Assembly (NCBI RefSeq): GCF_009834915.1
Contig: NZ_WVHS01000004.1
Location: 124,001 to 188,000, forward strand
DNA length: 64,000 bases
Direction of reading: 5' to 3'
From: Hufsiella ginkgonis
Lineage (GTDB): Bacteria > Bacteroidota > Bacteroidia > Sphingobacteriales > Sphingobacteriaceae
Shown: in pieces, positions 26,212 through 35,425 of the stretch
Position numbering within the stretch: position 1 is the stretch's first letter
Layout: each line of letters starts with the position of its first letter
The notes under the pieces: model-generated
Database searches by the model: none
What the model was told of the DNA's origin: nothing
Seen by the model: the letters and a program-made list of their open reading frames with translations, nothing else
Made by a program: the position numbers and the translations under genes

Positions 26212-27411
26212 TTATTTAAATGCCTTATACCTTTCCATCGCTTCCACAAAGTAGTAATCGCCGTATGTTAGCGGTACATCTACTTCTGATTTTGCGGGGA
26301 GGTGGCCAACGCCGTGCTTTAAAATAAATCCGCCGTTGGTTCCTGCGGCGGCCTTATAGGTATCGGAGGAGAGCGACGTGATCATGGTTTCGGCAGCGGT
26401 AAAGTACTTCTGACCGGCTTCGCCGCCCGTGTATTTACACAACTCGAGCAACGCGGAAGCTGCAACGGAAGCTGCGGAAGCATCGCGAAGCACATTCGGC
26501 ATACCCGGCGCGTTAAAATCCCAATACGGTACCTTATCCGACGGAAGATTCGGGTGATTGAGTATATATTCGGCGATATGCTGTGCCTGGTCAAGATACT
26601 TCTTATCTTTGGTCTCCCGGTACATCACGGTGAACCCGTAAAGCCCCCAGGCCTGCCCGCGCGCCCAGGCAGATTCGTTTGCATAGCCTTGTGCCGTTTT
26701 CTTCTCTTTTACCGAGCCGTCGTTCTTATTGTAGTTAATAACATGGTAGGAGCTGTAATCGGGACGGAAATGGTTTTTGATCGTGGTATTGGCATGGGTA
26801 ACCGCGATCTTGTAATAAGACGAATCGCCGGTCACTTTAGTGGCCCAGAACAACAGCTCCAGGTTCATCATGTTATCGATGATCACCAGGAAATCAGACT
26901 CAATTTTAGAGTCCCACGATTTAATTGCGTTTACTTTCGGGCTAAACCGTGTCGACAGGGACCTGGCGCTCGTTACCAGGATATCTTTATACGCCTCGCT
27001 TGGCGCGATCCTGTTCGCGTTGCCAAAGCTGCAAAACATCATGAAGCCAAGATCGTGTGTGCTGGTATTCAGCTTTTCCTTTTCCAGCACTTTCAGGATC
27101 CTGTTTGTTTCAGCATACAGCGCAGGATCTTTCGTTTGCTCGTAAAGGTACAACATCGTTCCGGGGTAAAAACCGCTGCACCACCATTGGGAATCGCTGG
27201 TTACCAATTTATTGGCTGCCGCATCAAACGATTTTGGAAAACGGTTCTCCGGCAGGTTCTTCATCATCACCTTGTACTGCGCGGCAGCGTCGGCAAAGTT
27301 CTTGTCAATGGTAGTTAGTAGGTTCTTGCGGGGGGCAAATTTTGCGGTCCGCCGGACGGCGCACGACATGCACAGCATCGCCATGCAAGCCAGGATAAAG
27401 TACTTATTCAT
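26212..27411 (-). CDS. Glycoside hydrolase family 88 protein (unsaturated glucuronyl hydrolase type)
   Basis: A 399-residue exported (alpha/alpha)6-barrel enzyme. Signal sequence ends in MLCMSCAVR, a weak lipobox with Cys17. DSQWWCSGFYPGTML, THDLGFMMFCSFGNA with the first catalytic aspartate near residue 120, and SAWARGQAWGLYGF with the second near 235 are GH88 signatures. Members hydrate and release 4,5-unsaturated uronic acids left by polysaccharide lyases; no lyase is in the window. It is the last gene of the six-gene arabinan operon, 27 bases after GH51. Substrate is inferred only. Confidence 0.88.
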   Translation of the reverse strand: MNKYFILACMAMLCMSCAVRRTAKFAPRKNLLTTIDKNFADAAAQYKVMMKNLPENRFPKSFDAAANKLVTSDSQWWCSGFYPGTMLYLYEQTKDPALYAETNRILKVLEKEKLNTSTHDLGFMMFCSFGNANRIAPSEAYKDILVTSARSLSTRFSPKVNAIKSWDSKIESDFLVIIDNMMNLELLFWATKVTGDSSYYKIAVTHANTTIKNHFRPDYSSYHVINYNKNDGSVKEKKTAQGYANESAWARGQAWGLYGFTVMYRETKDKKYLDQAQHIAEYILNHPNLPSDKVPYWDFNAPGMPNVLRDASAASVAASALLELCKYTGGEAGQKYFTAAETMITSLSSDTYKAAAGTNGGFILKHGVGHLPAKSEVDVPLTYGDYYFVEAMERYKAFK

Positions 27412-27438
27412 GGCACGATATTACCAAAAAATCTCTTA

Positions 27439-28983
27439 TTACTGCACCTTCAAAATCACTACAGATTGCGGGGGAAGCGCGACAACCAGGTCATTATTCA
27501 TTTTTTTGGCGCCGGTAAACGGCCTGATGTGGATTTTATCAGGCTCGGTAAAGGTGTTGATATCTGTGATCTTCCCGGAAGAAATAATTTGGCCGGTCAC
27601 TGTCTTCCAGTTAACGCCGGGCAGCGACGTGGTCAGGTTGATCGTTTTCGACAGGTCTACATTCACCAGCGAAATATGGATAGTGCCCGTAGAATCCTGT
27701 GAAGCGGAGGCATTTACCGCGGGAATCTTGCTATCGCCGCTTACATAGTCGGGAGTATTCAGTTCCATCGGCAGGTATTTTGCATCGTGATGCACCTTGT
27801 ACAGGTCGAAGACATGGTAGGTAGGTGTCAGGATCATTTTATCTTTTTCGGTTAATACCAGTGCCTGGAGCACGTTAACGGTTTGCGCCAGGTTAGCCAT
27901 TTTTACCCGGTCGCTGTGGTTATTAAAGATATTCAGGTTAATACCGGCGATCAGCGCGTCGCGCATGCTATTCTGCTGGTACAGGAAGCCCGGGTTTGTA
28001 CCGGGTTCCACATCGGTCCAGATCCCCCATTCATCCACCACCAGCGCCACGCGTTTCCGCGGATCATATTTATCCATAATGGCGGAATGTTTCGACACGA
28101 TCTCATCCATTTTCAGGGTGTTCCTGATGGTGTTAAAGTATTCCTTTTCGTCAAAATTGGTGGCCGAGCCTTTGCTGCCCCGCCAACTCCCGGAAGGCAG
28201 CGTATAATAATGCAGCGTAAGGCCCCACATCTGGGTACCTATGTTCTTCATGCAGGTCTCCGTCCAGTTATAATCCTCGCCGTTAGAGCCGCTGGCGATC
28301 TTTTTGAGTGGCGCGCCCGGGTAATTACGTGCGTAGGTGGCGTACCGTTTGTATTGATCAGAGTAAAACTGCGCGGTCATATTGCCGCCGCAGCCCCAGC
28401 TCTCGTTGCCTACTCCCCAGAATGAGACCTTCCAGGGAGCGGCATGGCCATTCTGTTTACGTAGGTTGGCCATCGGGCTTTCGCCATCGAAATTAAAATA
28501 TTCCACCCATTTGGCCATCTCTTCTACCGTTCCGCTGCCGACATTCCCCGCGATGTACGGCTCCGTGTTCAGCATCGAGCAGAGCTCCATGAATTCGTGT
28601 GTGCCGAAACTGTTGTCCTCGGTAACTCCACCCCAGTTGGTGTTCACCATTTTGGGCCGGAGGTTCCTAGGCCCAACGCCGTCACGCCAGTGATACTCAT
28701 CTGCGAAACAACCACCCGGCCAGCGCAGGTTCGGGATCCTGATCTTTTTAAGCGCCTCCACAATATCGAGACGGATCCTGCCTTTATTGGGCACTTTCGA
28801 CCCTTCGCTCACCCAAAAGCCGTCGTAAATACAGCGCCCGAGATGCTCGGCAAAATGACCGTAAATATGCCTGCTGATCACCTGGTTATTAACATTAGGC
28901 TTGATGGTGATTTTCGCGTCAGACTGGGCAAGGGCTACGCCTGTGATCGCCAAAGCGATCATTAAAGACAAGGTCCGTTTCAT
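27439..28983 (-). CDS. Alpha-L-arabinofuranosidase, GH51, periplasmic
   Basis: A 514-residue retaining hydrolase that releases terminal alpha-L-arabinofuranose from arabinan, arabinoxylan or arabinogalactan side chains. Signal peptide 1-19 (cleavage at ALA-Q). GH51 marks: [19 protein letters not shown] near 88, the acid/base in [11 protein letters not shown] (Glu194) and the nucleophile in VVDEWGIW (Glu318). Length is that of the compact GH51 type without binding module, unlike the second GH51 at 33297. It lies between galM (19 bases) and GH88 (27 bases) in the leftward operon. Confidence 0.95.
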   Translation of the reverse strand: MKRTLSLMIALAITGVALAQSDAKITIKPNVNNQVISRHIYGHFAEHLGRCIYDGFWVSEGSKVPNKGRIRLDIVEALKKIRIPNLRWPGGCFADEYHWRDGVGPRNLRPKMVNTNWGGVTEDNSFGTHEFMELCSMLNTEPYIAGNVGSGTVEEMAKWVEYFNFDGESPMANLRKQNGHAAPWKVSFWGVGNESWGCGGNMTAQFYSDQYKRYATYARNYPGAPLKKIASGSNGEDYNWTETCMKNIGTQMWGLTLHYYTLPSGSWRGSKGSATNFDEKEYFNTIRNTLKMDEIVSKHSAIMDKYDPRKRVALVVDEWGIWTDVEPGTNPGFLYQQNSMRDALIAGINLNIFNNHSDRVKMANLAQTVNVLQALVLTEKDKMILTPTYHVFDLYKVHHDAKYLPMELNTPDYVSGDSKIPAVNASASQDSTGTIHISLVNVDLSKTINLTTSLPGVNWKTVTGQIISSGKITDINTFTEPDKIHIRPFTGAKKMNNDLVVALPPQSVVILKVQ

Positions 28984-29002
28984 GGTTTACCTGTTTGTTC
29001 TG

Positions 29003-30169
29003 CTATTTGGCAGAGAATTTATAAACTGTTGTAGAAGTGTATGTTACACTTGGCTTGAGCACTGTCGACGGGAACGCCGGCTGGTTGGGAGAATCAGGAA
29101 AATGCTGTGTTTCCAGGCAGAACGCGGTACGGTGCGGGTAAGGCTTCGCGCTCTTGCCATCACTGTCTTTCCCGTCAAGGAAATTACCTCCGTAAAACTG
29201 TATGCCTGGCTCGGTGGTCAACACATCCATGGTAATGCCCGTCGCGGGGCCGGTTACGGAAGCTGCCAGCGTTAGCGAATTATCCTTTTTGTTAAGCACA
29301 AAGTTGTGGTCGTAACCCAGGCCGGCTTTGATCTGCGCGTCATCTGCATCCACACGCGAGCCGATAGCGGTCGGTTTCCTGAAATCGAACGGCGTGCCGG
29401 TTACGTCTTTCAATTCTCCTGTCGGGATAAGGGTAGTATCTACCGGGGTGAATTTATCGGCATTGATCATCATCAGGTGATCGTTAATGGTACCACTGCC
29501 CTCGCCATTCAGGTTGAAGTAAGCGTGGTTGGTAATATTTTGAACGGTAGGCGCATCAGTTGTTACCGCGTAATCTATCCGCAGGCCGTTCTCATCGGTT
29601 AAGGTGTAGGTCACTTTCACGGTAAGGTTACCGGGGTAGCCTTCTTCGCCGTCGGCGGATACATATTTCAGTTCCAGCTTATCAGCGGAGGAAGACACCA
29701 CCTCCCAAACCCGTTTGTGAAAACCGGTCGGGCCGCCGTGAAGCGAATTCAGGCCATTATTTATCGCCAGGGAATACTCTTTCCCGTCGAGCTTGAACTT
29801 GCCTTTCGCGATGCGGTTCCCGTAGCGGCCGATCAATGCGCCGAAATAAGGATCGTTATCTTTCTGGTAACCGGAAAGTTTCTGGTAACCTAACACTACA
29901 TCGGTCAATTTCCCGGCTTTGTCGGGCACCATCAGGCTCACGATCCTGCCGCCATAATTGGTGATCACGGCCTCTAAGCCGTTTTTGTTCTTTAACGTAT
30001 ACAGGTTAACAGGCTTGCCATCAACATCTTTGTGAAAATCTGCGGTATCGTACGCTGCGGTAGAAACCGAATCTGCATTGCTCGAGTTCATTTTTTGGGG
30101 ATTATTACAGGCCGCGACGGAAAGTATTCCACAGCAGGCCAGCAAGATAAACTGTTTTTTCATGATCAT
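29003..30169 (-). CDS. galM: Aldose 1-epimerase (galactose mutarotase), lipoprotein
   Basis: Interconverts alpha and beta anomers of aldoses, here probably L-arabinose freed by the neighbouring hydrolases. The 388-residue protein has a lipobox (SVAAC, Cys21), so it should sit in the membrane facing the periplasm. Catalytic parts: GRYGNRIAKGKF near 120, NGLNSLHGGPTGFHKRVW near 140 with the catalytic His, TNHAYFNLNGEGSGTINDH near 215 and the acid Glu in TTEPGIQFYGGNF near 332. Start could be the ATG at 30163. It is fourth in the arabinan operon. Confidence 0.93.
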   Translation of the reverse strand: MIMKKQFILLACCGILSVAACNNPQKMNSSNADSVSTAAYDTADFHKDVDGKPVNLYTLKNKNGLEAVITNYGGRIVSLMVPDKAGKLTDVVLGYQKLSGYQKDNDPYFGALIGRYGNRIAKGKFKLDGKEYSLAINNGLNSLHGGPTGFHKRVWEVVSSSADKLELKYVSADGEEGYPGNLTVKVTYTLTDENGLRIDYAVTTDAPTVQNITNHAYFNLNGEGSGTINDHLMMINADKFTPVDTTLIPTGELKDVTGTPFDFRKPTAIGSRVDADDAQIKAGLGYDHNFVLNKKDNSLTLAASVTGPATGITMDVLTTEPGIQFYGGNFLDGKDSDGKSAKPYPHRTAFCLETQHFPDSPNQPAFPSTVLKPSVTYTSTTVYKFSAK

Positions 30170-30215
30170 TAGTATGGTTGGTTAGCAGGATTATTGAAAT
30201 GGCTAAGGTAAGATT

Positions 30216-32219
30216 CTACTTCGATATCAGGTCTACGTTCGTTACTTTTTGAGGGAACCATACCGTCATTTCACCCTTCCCGCGATGAGCCCAGGCGTAG
30301 TAAGGGATGGCAGTAAACGGCTTGCTGCCGGTATCGATCTTCTCGCCCGACGCGTCTACCATTACCTTAGGAACACTTCCCCGCAGTACGGTCACACCGT
30401 TAAACAGGCCTTTATCGAACTCCGCTGAAAGCGATGCCGTTTTGGGCATCAGGAAGTTACTGGTCGAACCGTCGTTATCGGCCCACTCCGCACAGTAGAT
30501 GATCGGACCGCGCTGCAGGGCTACCTTACCCAGGTCTTCGCGGACGAGGGGATTGGCAACCACCGATCTCACTTCCATCGGCAGGTTCATTTCAATACGG
30601 TCGTTCTTTTTCCACGTTCTTTTTAGTACGGCGTACCCGTTCTCTACCGCGTAATTTACCGGCTCGCCATTCACCCTGATGGTTACCGGTGTATCGGCCG
30701 CCTGCGAAAAGGTGTACAGGTCTGATGGAACGGCTTTGTTTTGCGCCCATCCCGGGATCCGCAGTTTCATGGTAAACGTCAATGGCGACTTTGGCGACAG
30801 CGTGAACTGCAGCCTGCCGTCCCATGGATAATTATTCTGCTGGATAAGCTGTACAGGTTTGTTGTTAACCACGATATCGGCCGTGCCGGGAATGAACAGG
30901 TTGACGAAAACAGCATCGCCATTCTGGGCATATACATAACCCGGGATGGATGGAATGAGCCGCACGATATTGGTTGGGCAGCAGGAGCATTCAAACCACC
31001 CCGACCGGCCTCCCTCCATATCCTTGTGTGCGAAGATGTGTTTGATCTGCATTGCGTTGGTATAAAAGAACGATTTGCCATCCATTCCCACGCCGGAGAT
31101 CAGCCCGTTGTAAAGTGTTTTCTCCAGCACGTCGACGTATTTCGCCTCGCCATGTAATTGGAACATGCGCTGGTTCCACATCACGTTGCCAATTGCGGCG
31201 CAAGTTTCGTTGTAAGCGGTGCCATTGGGAAGGTCGTAATTATCGCCGAAGCGCTCGCCATCCGGCACCGCCCCGATGCCGCCCTGTACATATAACTTTT
31301 TGCCTACCATGTTGTCCCATATGTGGTCTATGGCATTCAGGTATTGCCGGTCGCCGGTAAGTGCCGCTACATCGGCCATTGCCGAATACAGGTACATGGC
31401 GCGCACGGCATGCCCTACCGCCTCATCCTGGTCTATAACAGGTTTGGCATTTTGCCAGTATTCCCCGTTCTGGAAAGGATTTTTGCTTCGTTTATTATAT
31501 TGCCGCTTGCCGCGCTCATCGAGGAAGAACTTTGCCAGGTCGAGGTATTCTTTTTTCGAAGTGATGCGGTACAATCTTACCAGTCCCATTTCCACCACTT
31601 CGTGCCCCGGCGCCACATGCATTTTATCCGGGCCAAAGGTATTTACCAGGAGGTCGGCATTTTTAAGGGCAATATTCAACAGGTTCCGCTTGCCGGTGGC
31701 GAGAAAATGTGCGCTTGCCGCTTCGAACAAATGCCCGGAATTATAAAGTTCGTGGCTGTTATCGTGCTCATTTTCCCAGCGCCTGGTACCCGACCAGGCA
31801 TGCGGATGTGCCGGATCGATGGTCCTGGCAGTATACAGGTACCCATCTGGTTCCTGTGCGCCGGCGATGATCACGATCATGGAATCCACATACGCATCGA
31901 GTTTCTTATCCGGGTGTACCGCCAGCGAAAAAGAGGCGCCTTCGATCGTTTTATAAATGTCGGTATCGTCAAACGGGAAGGTGGTACCAAACTTGCCGCT
32001 ATGTTGCGCGGCCATCTGGAAGTTCTTCACACGGCCGGTATTTTCGCAACGCTCAAACGATGCCGGGATGGTAACGGTACGGTTGGTTTCGATCCGGGGT
32101 GTCCAGAAATTATCCGAAAGCTTGACACTCGTAAAAGCCACCGGCCGGTAAGGGTAATCCTTTACCTGCGCCGTTGCGGCGGCGCCCGAAAACATCAGAA
32201 ATAACAATATGCGTTTCAT
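30216..32219 (-). CDS. Beta-L-arabinofuranosidase, GH127 (former DUF1680)
   Basis: A 667-residue exported enzyme for beta-linked L-arabinofuranose, as in hydroxyproline-rich glycoproteins of plant walls (extensin) and some arabinans. Signal peptide 1-17. The hallmark WFECSCCPTNIVRL near residue 410 holds the cysteine cluster that in the family coordinates zinc and contains the nucleophilic Cys; ETCAAIGNVMWNQRMFQLHGEAKY near 335 is also conserved. The N-terminal (alpha/alpha)6 barrel and C-terminal beta-sandwich fit the length. GH146 is an alternative within the same fold. Confidence 0.92.
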   Translation of the reverse strand: MKRILLFLMFSGAAATAQVKDYPYRPVAFTSVKLSDNFWTPRIETNRTVTIPASFERCENTGRVKNFQMAAQHSGKFGTTFPFDDTDIYKTIEGASFSLAVHPDKKLDAYVDSMIVIIAGAQEPDGYLYTARTIDPAHPHAWSGTRRWENEHDNSHELYNSGHLFEAASAHFLATGKRNLLNIALKNADLLVNTFGPDKMHVAPGHEVVEMGLVRLYRITSKKEYLDLAKFFLDERGKRQYNKRSKNPFQNGEYWQNAKPVIDQDEAVGHAVRAMYLYSAMADVAALTGDRQYLNAIDHIWDNMVGKKLYVQGGIGAVPDGERFGDNYDLPNGTAYNETCAAIGNVMWNQRMFQLHGEAKYVDVLEKTLYNGLISGVGMDGKSFFYTNAMQIKHIFAHKDMEGGRSGWFECSCCPTNIVRLIPSIPGYVYAQNGDAVFVNLFIPGTADIVVNNKPVQLIQQNNYPWDGRLQFTLSPKSPLTFTMKLRIPGWAQNKAVPSDLYTFSQAADTPVTIRVNGEPVNYAVENGYAVLKRTWKKNDRIEMNLPMEVRSVVANPLVREDLGKVALQRGPIIYCAEWADNDGSTSNFLMPKTASLSAEFDKGLFNGVTVLRGSVPKVMVDASGEKIDTGSKPFTAIPYYAWAHRGKGEMTVWFPQKVTNVDLISK

Positions 32220-32231
32220 AGAATGAATATA

Positions 32232-33287
32232 CTAGTTTGCCGTGCGTGGCTGTACCGCCGGCCAGCCTTTTTCCCAGGTAATTTTTTCGATGCGAAGCTT
32301 TGAGCGCCCATTGTCAGCGGCACTGTAGCCATGGAATACCAGGTAATCCGTTTTATCGAAACTGCTTACGCCGTTATGTCCTACCCCATACCAGTTTTTG
32401 TCGCCTTCGAGCACCAGGGTGCCACCGCCTTTGGCCATGGAAACGCCGGTTTTGTCCAGGTAAGGCCCGCTGATCTCTTTGGAACGGCCAACGATCATCT
32501 TGTAGGTGCTATTAATCCCTTTGCAGCAATAATCGATGGATGCGAAAAGGTAATAATACTTGCCCCTTTTAAAAATGAACGGCGCTTCGATCGCATTTCC
32601 GCCGGCATCAACCGGGTTATTGTCGACCGAAGGAAGGTTCTCTTTCACTCCCGGGTCCTTTTTGCGGCTGGCGATTGTCACGATGCTTTCTACCGGCTGG
32701 GCGAGGTGAAGGCGGTCGCCGGTAAGTTTTGCCAGCTGCAGCCCGTTCCAGAACGAGCCGAAAGCGAGGTACGGGCGTCCTTTTATATCAGTAACCAGGT
32801 TAGGGTCGATGGCATTCCAATTGGTTTTACCGGGGATCGACTGAACGACCTTGCCGTGATCCGTCCACGCGTAAGCCGGGTCGTCCGTATGAAGCGTTTT
32901 ATTGGTGGCTACCCCGATACACGAGGTGTTTTTGCCAAAAGCCGATGCCGAATAATAGAGATAATACAACCCGTTGTGGTACGAAATATCCGGCGCCCAC
33001 AAACTGTTGCCCCTAAATGTTTTGATAAAATCCCTTGCCCATTGCGGCGCTTCGGCAAACACCGGCTTCTCCTGTTTCCAGTTTATCATGTCCTTCGACG
33101 AAAACATCGAAACCCCGTTACCTGTACAGAAAATGTAAAACAGGCTATCCTGGCGGATCATCACCGGGTCATGCACCGAAATATTGGTACGCAGCACCCC
33201 ATACGCCGGCGCGGGTTGCTGTCCCGAGGCGGTTCCGGCGGTAAGCAGCACCGCTAAGCCCGCCAGGAAAATAAGCTTGATTCTCAT
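32232..33287 (-). CDS. Arabinan endo-1,5-alpha-L-arabinosidase, GH43
   Basis: A 351-residue exported five-bladed beta-propeller enzyme that cuts the alpha-1,5-linked arabinan backbone. Signal peptide 1-22. The three catalytic acids of clan GH-F are visible: Asp40 in VHDPVMI, Asp161 in WNAIDPNLV, Glu234 in AIEAPFIF. The LWAPDISYHNGLYYLYYSAS segment near 96 is the arabinanase version of the family. It lies 12 bases after GH51 and 12 before GH127 in the operon. An exo-acting or arabinofuranosidase member of GH43 remains possible. Confidence 0.93.
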   Translation of the reverse strand: MRIKLIFLAGLAVLLTAGTASGQQPAPAYGVLRTNISVHDPVMIRQDSLFYIFCTGNGVSMFSSKDMINWKQEKPVFAEAPQWARDFIKTFRGNSLWAPDISYHNGLYYLYYSASAFGKNTSCIGVATNKTLHTDDPAYAWTDHGKVVQSIPGKTNWNAIDPNLVTDIKGRPYLAFGSFWNGLQLAKLTGDRLHLAQPVESIVTIASRKKDPGVKENLPSVDNNPVDAGGNAIEAPFIFKRGKYYYLFASIDYCCKGINSTYKMIVGRSKEISGPYLDKTGVSMAKGGGTLVLEGDKNWYGVGHNGVSSFDKTDYLVFHGYSAADNGRSKLRIEKITWEKGWPAVQPRTAN

Positions 33288-33296
33288 AAACGTTAA

Positions 33297-35285
33297 TTAA
33301 AGCATTTTCACACGCACCACGCTGAATGAATAAGGACTGATAACAAGACCGATCTTCTTATTTTTCACCTCCGCCTGCTTATCCGAAGGGCTTACCGCCA
33401 AAGGGTTATCGAACGAGTTCAGCTGCTCCAGGTCCCTGCTGGCGATGGTGGTTACGGTGGCCTTGGGCGCCAATTTGCTAACCCCCTCGAACGCGAAACT
33501 GGCTTCCTGCGGCTTGTCAGAGCTGTTCACGATCTTAACTATGATCTCTTTGGTTTTTTTGTCGATCACCGCCGAGCCGTACAGCCCGTCCTTTCCGGCG
33601 ACCACTTCGTTATTTTGCAGCATGGCGATCACGTCCGTCCCCTTGTACAAAGAGAAGAGTTTTTGCACCTGGTAATCCGGTGTACCGTACGAGCGGAGGT
33701 TATCTACCCAAATCAGGTCGGGCGTCCATTGCCAACCTTCCGCATGTGCGAACAAGGGTGCATACGAAGCCATGGCCACCACATCGGCATTCCGCTCGAG
33801 GCCGGTCATAAAGGCGGCCTCAGAAAGTGCGGTCTGCCAGTTGTTCTTATTGTTCACGCTTACGGTTCTATCGCTTTGCGCAGCATACTCTCCGGCGAAA
33901 ATCTTCGAGCCGGTTCTCGGGTAATTATCGTAGCGCGACGCATTTTGCAGGAACCATTCCGGGCGGCGGTAATAATGCTCGTCAATAATATCGGCATTCA
34001 TTTTCCTAAGCTCACCGTTCAGGTAGTCGAACCGGTCGCCGTTAGGATCCGTGCCCGAGCTGTTTACCAGCTGCATGAAAGGGTATTTATCCTTGATCGC
34101 TTTTGTAAATATCTTAAGGCGTTCCACGTATTGCGGTCCCCAGTTCTCGTTGCCGATGCCCATCATCTTCAGGTTAAACGGCGCGGGGTGCCCCATATCG
34201 GCGCGGATCTTTCCCCATTTGGTTTTTACATCGCCGTTGGCGAATTCAACGAGATCGAGCGCATCCTGTACATACGGCTGAAGCTCGTCCATCGGCACTA
34301 CTTCGGCGGTATTAAACTGGCAGGCCATGCCGCAGTTGAGGATCGGCAGCGGTTCGGCGCCGATGTCTTCCGCGATCTGGAAATATTCAAAAAAACCCAA
34401 CCCGAACGACTGGAAATAATCCGGCGCCGGCTTATGCGCAAACTCCGTATTCCAGCGGTTAACTATCAGCTGGCGGTCTTCAACAGGCCCGACCGTTTTT
34501 TTCCATTGATAACGTGTCGCAAGGTCGTGCCCCTCTACGATACATCCTCCCGGGAAACGGATAAAACCAGGCTTCATATCTGCAAGCAGCTGAACCATAT
34601 CCGCACGCATACCACCGGGACGGTTCTTCCAGGTATCCTGCGGGAAAAGGGACACCATGTCCAGGTCGACGCCTCCGTTACCTTCAAACCAAATGCTCAG
34701 TTTAGCCTTCTGTTCCGTTGTGGTAGCTTCAAAGCTGATGCGTTGTTTCTTCCATGTCCCGGTGTTGCCGGGGAGGTTGAGGGTAGCGGAGCCGATCTTC
34801 TCACCTTTGGGATTTACCAGCTCGGCATGCAATTTTACGTCCGTTCCGGGAACACGGTACATTACCGAAAAATCATATTTCATCCCCTTTTTAATACCCA
34901 TGCCGCGGAACCCTTCATTGGTGATCCCCACGCTTCCCCGGGCAGCATTCACCAGCGAAATATGCAGGTACCGCGGGTTTGCGGCGTTAGATTCCCGCCG
35001 GTTTTGCACCACCACCGTGCCTTCCGGCACCTGACGCGGCACCACCGTCCAACCCATCAGCGGCTTATAGAACTCGAAAGAACGGTTTTTCACCAGCTCG
35101 GCATAGATGCCTCCGTCGGCGCCCATGTTTATATCTTCAAAAAAAACGCCCCACATGGTTGGCTTTACTTCTGCTTTCACCTGGTTGGCGTGAATAGTAA
35201 ATATATTCCGAACGGGTTGCCCGTTCGCGCCGGCTAAACTTAATGAAGCTGCAAAGACGGCGCTCAGAAATTTTCTCTTATACAT
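33297..35285 (-). CDS. Alpha-L-arabinofuranosidase, GH51 with carbohydrate-binding insert
   Basis: A 662-residue exported GH51 enzyme. Signal peptide 1-22; I use the ATG at 35285, not the TTG at 35312 that would add nine residues before it. Residues about 75-215 form a CBM4-like beta-sandwich inserted near the start, as in Bacteroidota arabinofuranosidases. Catalytic parts: FIRFPGGCIVEG near 241, acid/base Glu380 in MGIGNENWGPQ and probable nucleophile Glu466 in KIFAGEYAAQ. It is first in the hydrolase operon, with a promoter-like box just upstream and downstream of the SusCD terminator. Confidence 0.94.
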   Translation of the reverse strand: MYKRKFLSAVFAASLSLAGANGQPVRNIFTIHANQVKAEVKPTMWGVFFEDINMGADGGIYAELVKNRSFEFYKPLMGWTVVPRQVPEGTVVVQNRRESNAANPRYLHISLVNAARGSVGITNEGFRGMGIKKGMKYDFSVMYRVPGTDVKLHAELVNPKGEKIGSATLNLPGNTGTWKKQRISFEATTTEQKAKLSIWFEGNGGVDLDMVSLFPQDTWKNRPGGMRADMVQLLADMKPGFIRFPGGCIVEGHDLATRYQWKKTVGPVEDRQLIVNRWNTEFAHKPAPDYFQSFGLGFFEYFQIAEDIGAEPLPILNCGMACQFNTAEVVPMDELQPYVQDALDLVEFANGDVKTKWGKIRADMGHPAPFNLKMMGIGNENWGPQYVERLKIFTKAIKDKYPFMQLVNSSGTDPNGDRFDYLNGELRKMNADIIDEHYYRRPEWFLQNASRYDNYPRTGSKIFAGEYAAQSDRTVSVNNKNNWQTALSEAAFMTGLERNADVVAMASYAPLFAHAEGWQWTPDLIWVDNLRSYGTPDYQVQKLFSLYKGTDVIAMLQNNEVVAGKDGLYGSAVIDKKTKEIIVKIVNSSDKPQEASFAFEGVSKLAPKATVTTIASRDLEQLNSFDNPLAVSPSDKQAEVKNKKIGLVISPYSFSVVRVKML

Positions 35286-35366
35286 ATTACTTTTTAATTC
35301 CAGGCAAGCCAATACCCGGTGAATGATCGAAAAGAAAGATGAGCTAAATTAGGAAAGATTTATAAA

Positions 35367-35382
35367 CGTCAAAGATACAATT
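35367..35382 (-). promoter_or_regulatory. GH51-operon promoter box overlapped by a degenerate AraR-like site
   Basis: TATCTTTG leftward (35370-35377) is a perfect -7 box. The 16 bases CGTCAAAGATACAATT match 12 of the positions of the TGTCWANRTWACACTT motif found at the susC and araB promoters. The start codon is 82 bases downstream. The overlap would let the regulator block this promoter; that is inference. Confidence 0.35.
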
Positions 35383-35387
35383 AAAAA

Positions 35388-35411
35388 AAGCCGGCCATTT
35401 AAGGCCGGCTT
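35388..35411. terminator. Bidirectional terminator between SusCD and hydrolase genes
   Basis: AAGCCGGCC (35388-35396) pairs perfectly with GGCCGGCTT (35403-35411) across a short loop; runs of A on the left and T on the right serve either direction. It ends the leftward susC-susD-DUF3823 transcript 15 bases after the last stop. Confidence 0.85.
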
Positions 35412-35425
35412 TTACTGGTTAAAGG

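Noticed and set aside
31323-32204. 293-codon frame opposite GH127
   Set aside because: Overlaps fully with a well-supported enzyme gene and shows arginine/histidine-rich composition typical of antisense frames.
32331-33257. 308-codon frame opposite GH43
   Set aside because: GH43 has its three catalytic acids in the reverse frame; this one has none of any family.
33615-35237. 540-codon open frame on the + strand
   Set aside because: It lies wholly opposite the GH51 gene, its protein has no recognisable domain, and the GH51 frame has clear catalytic motifs. It is a shadow frame caused by GC-rich codon use.
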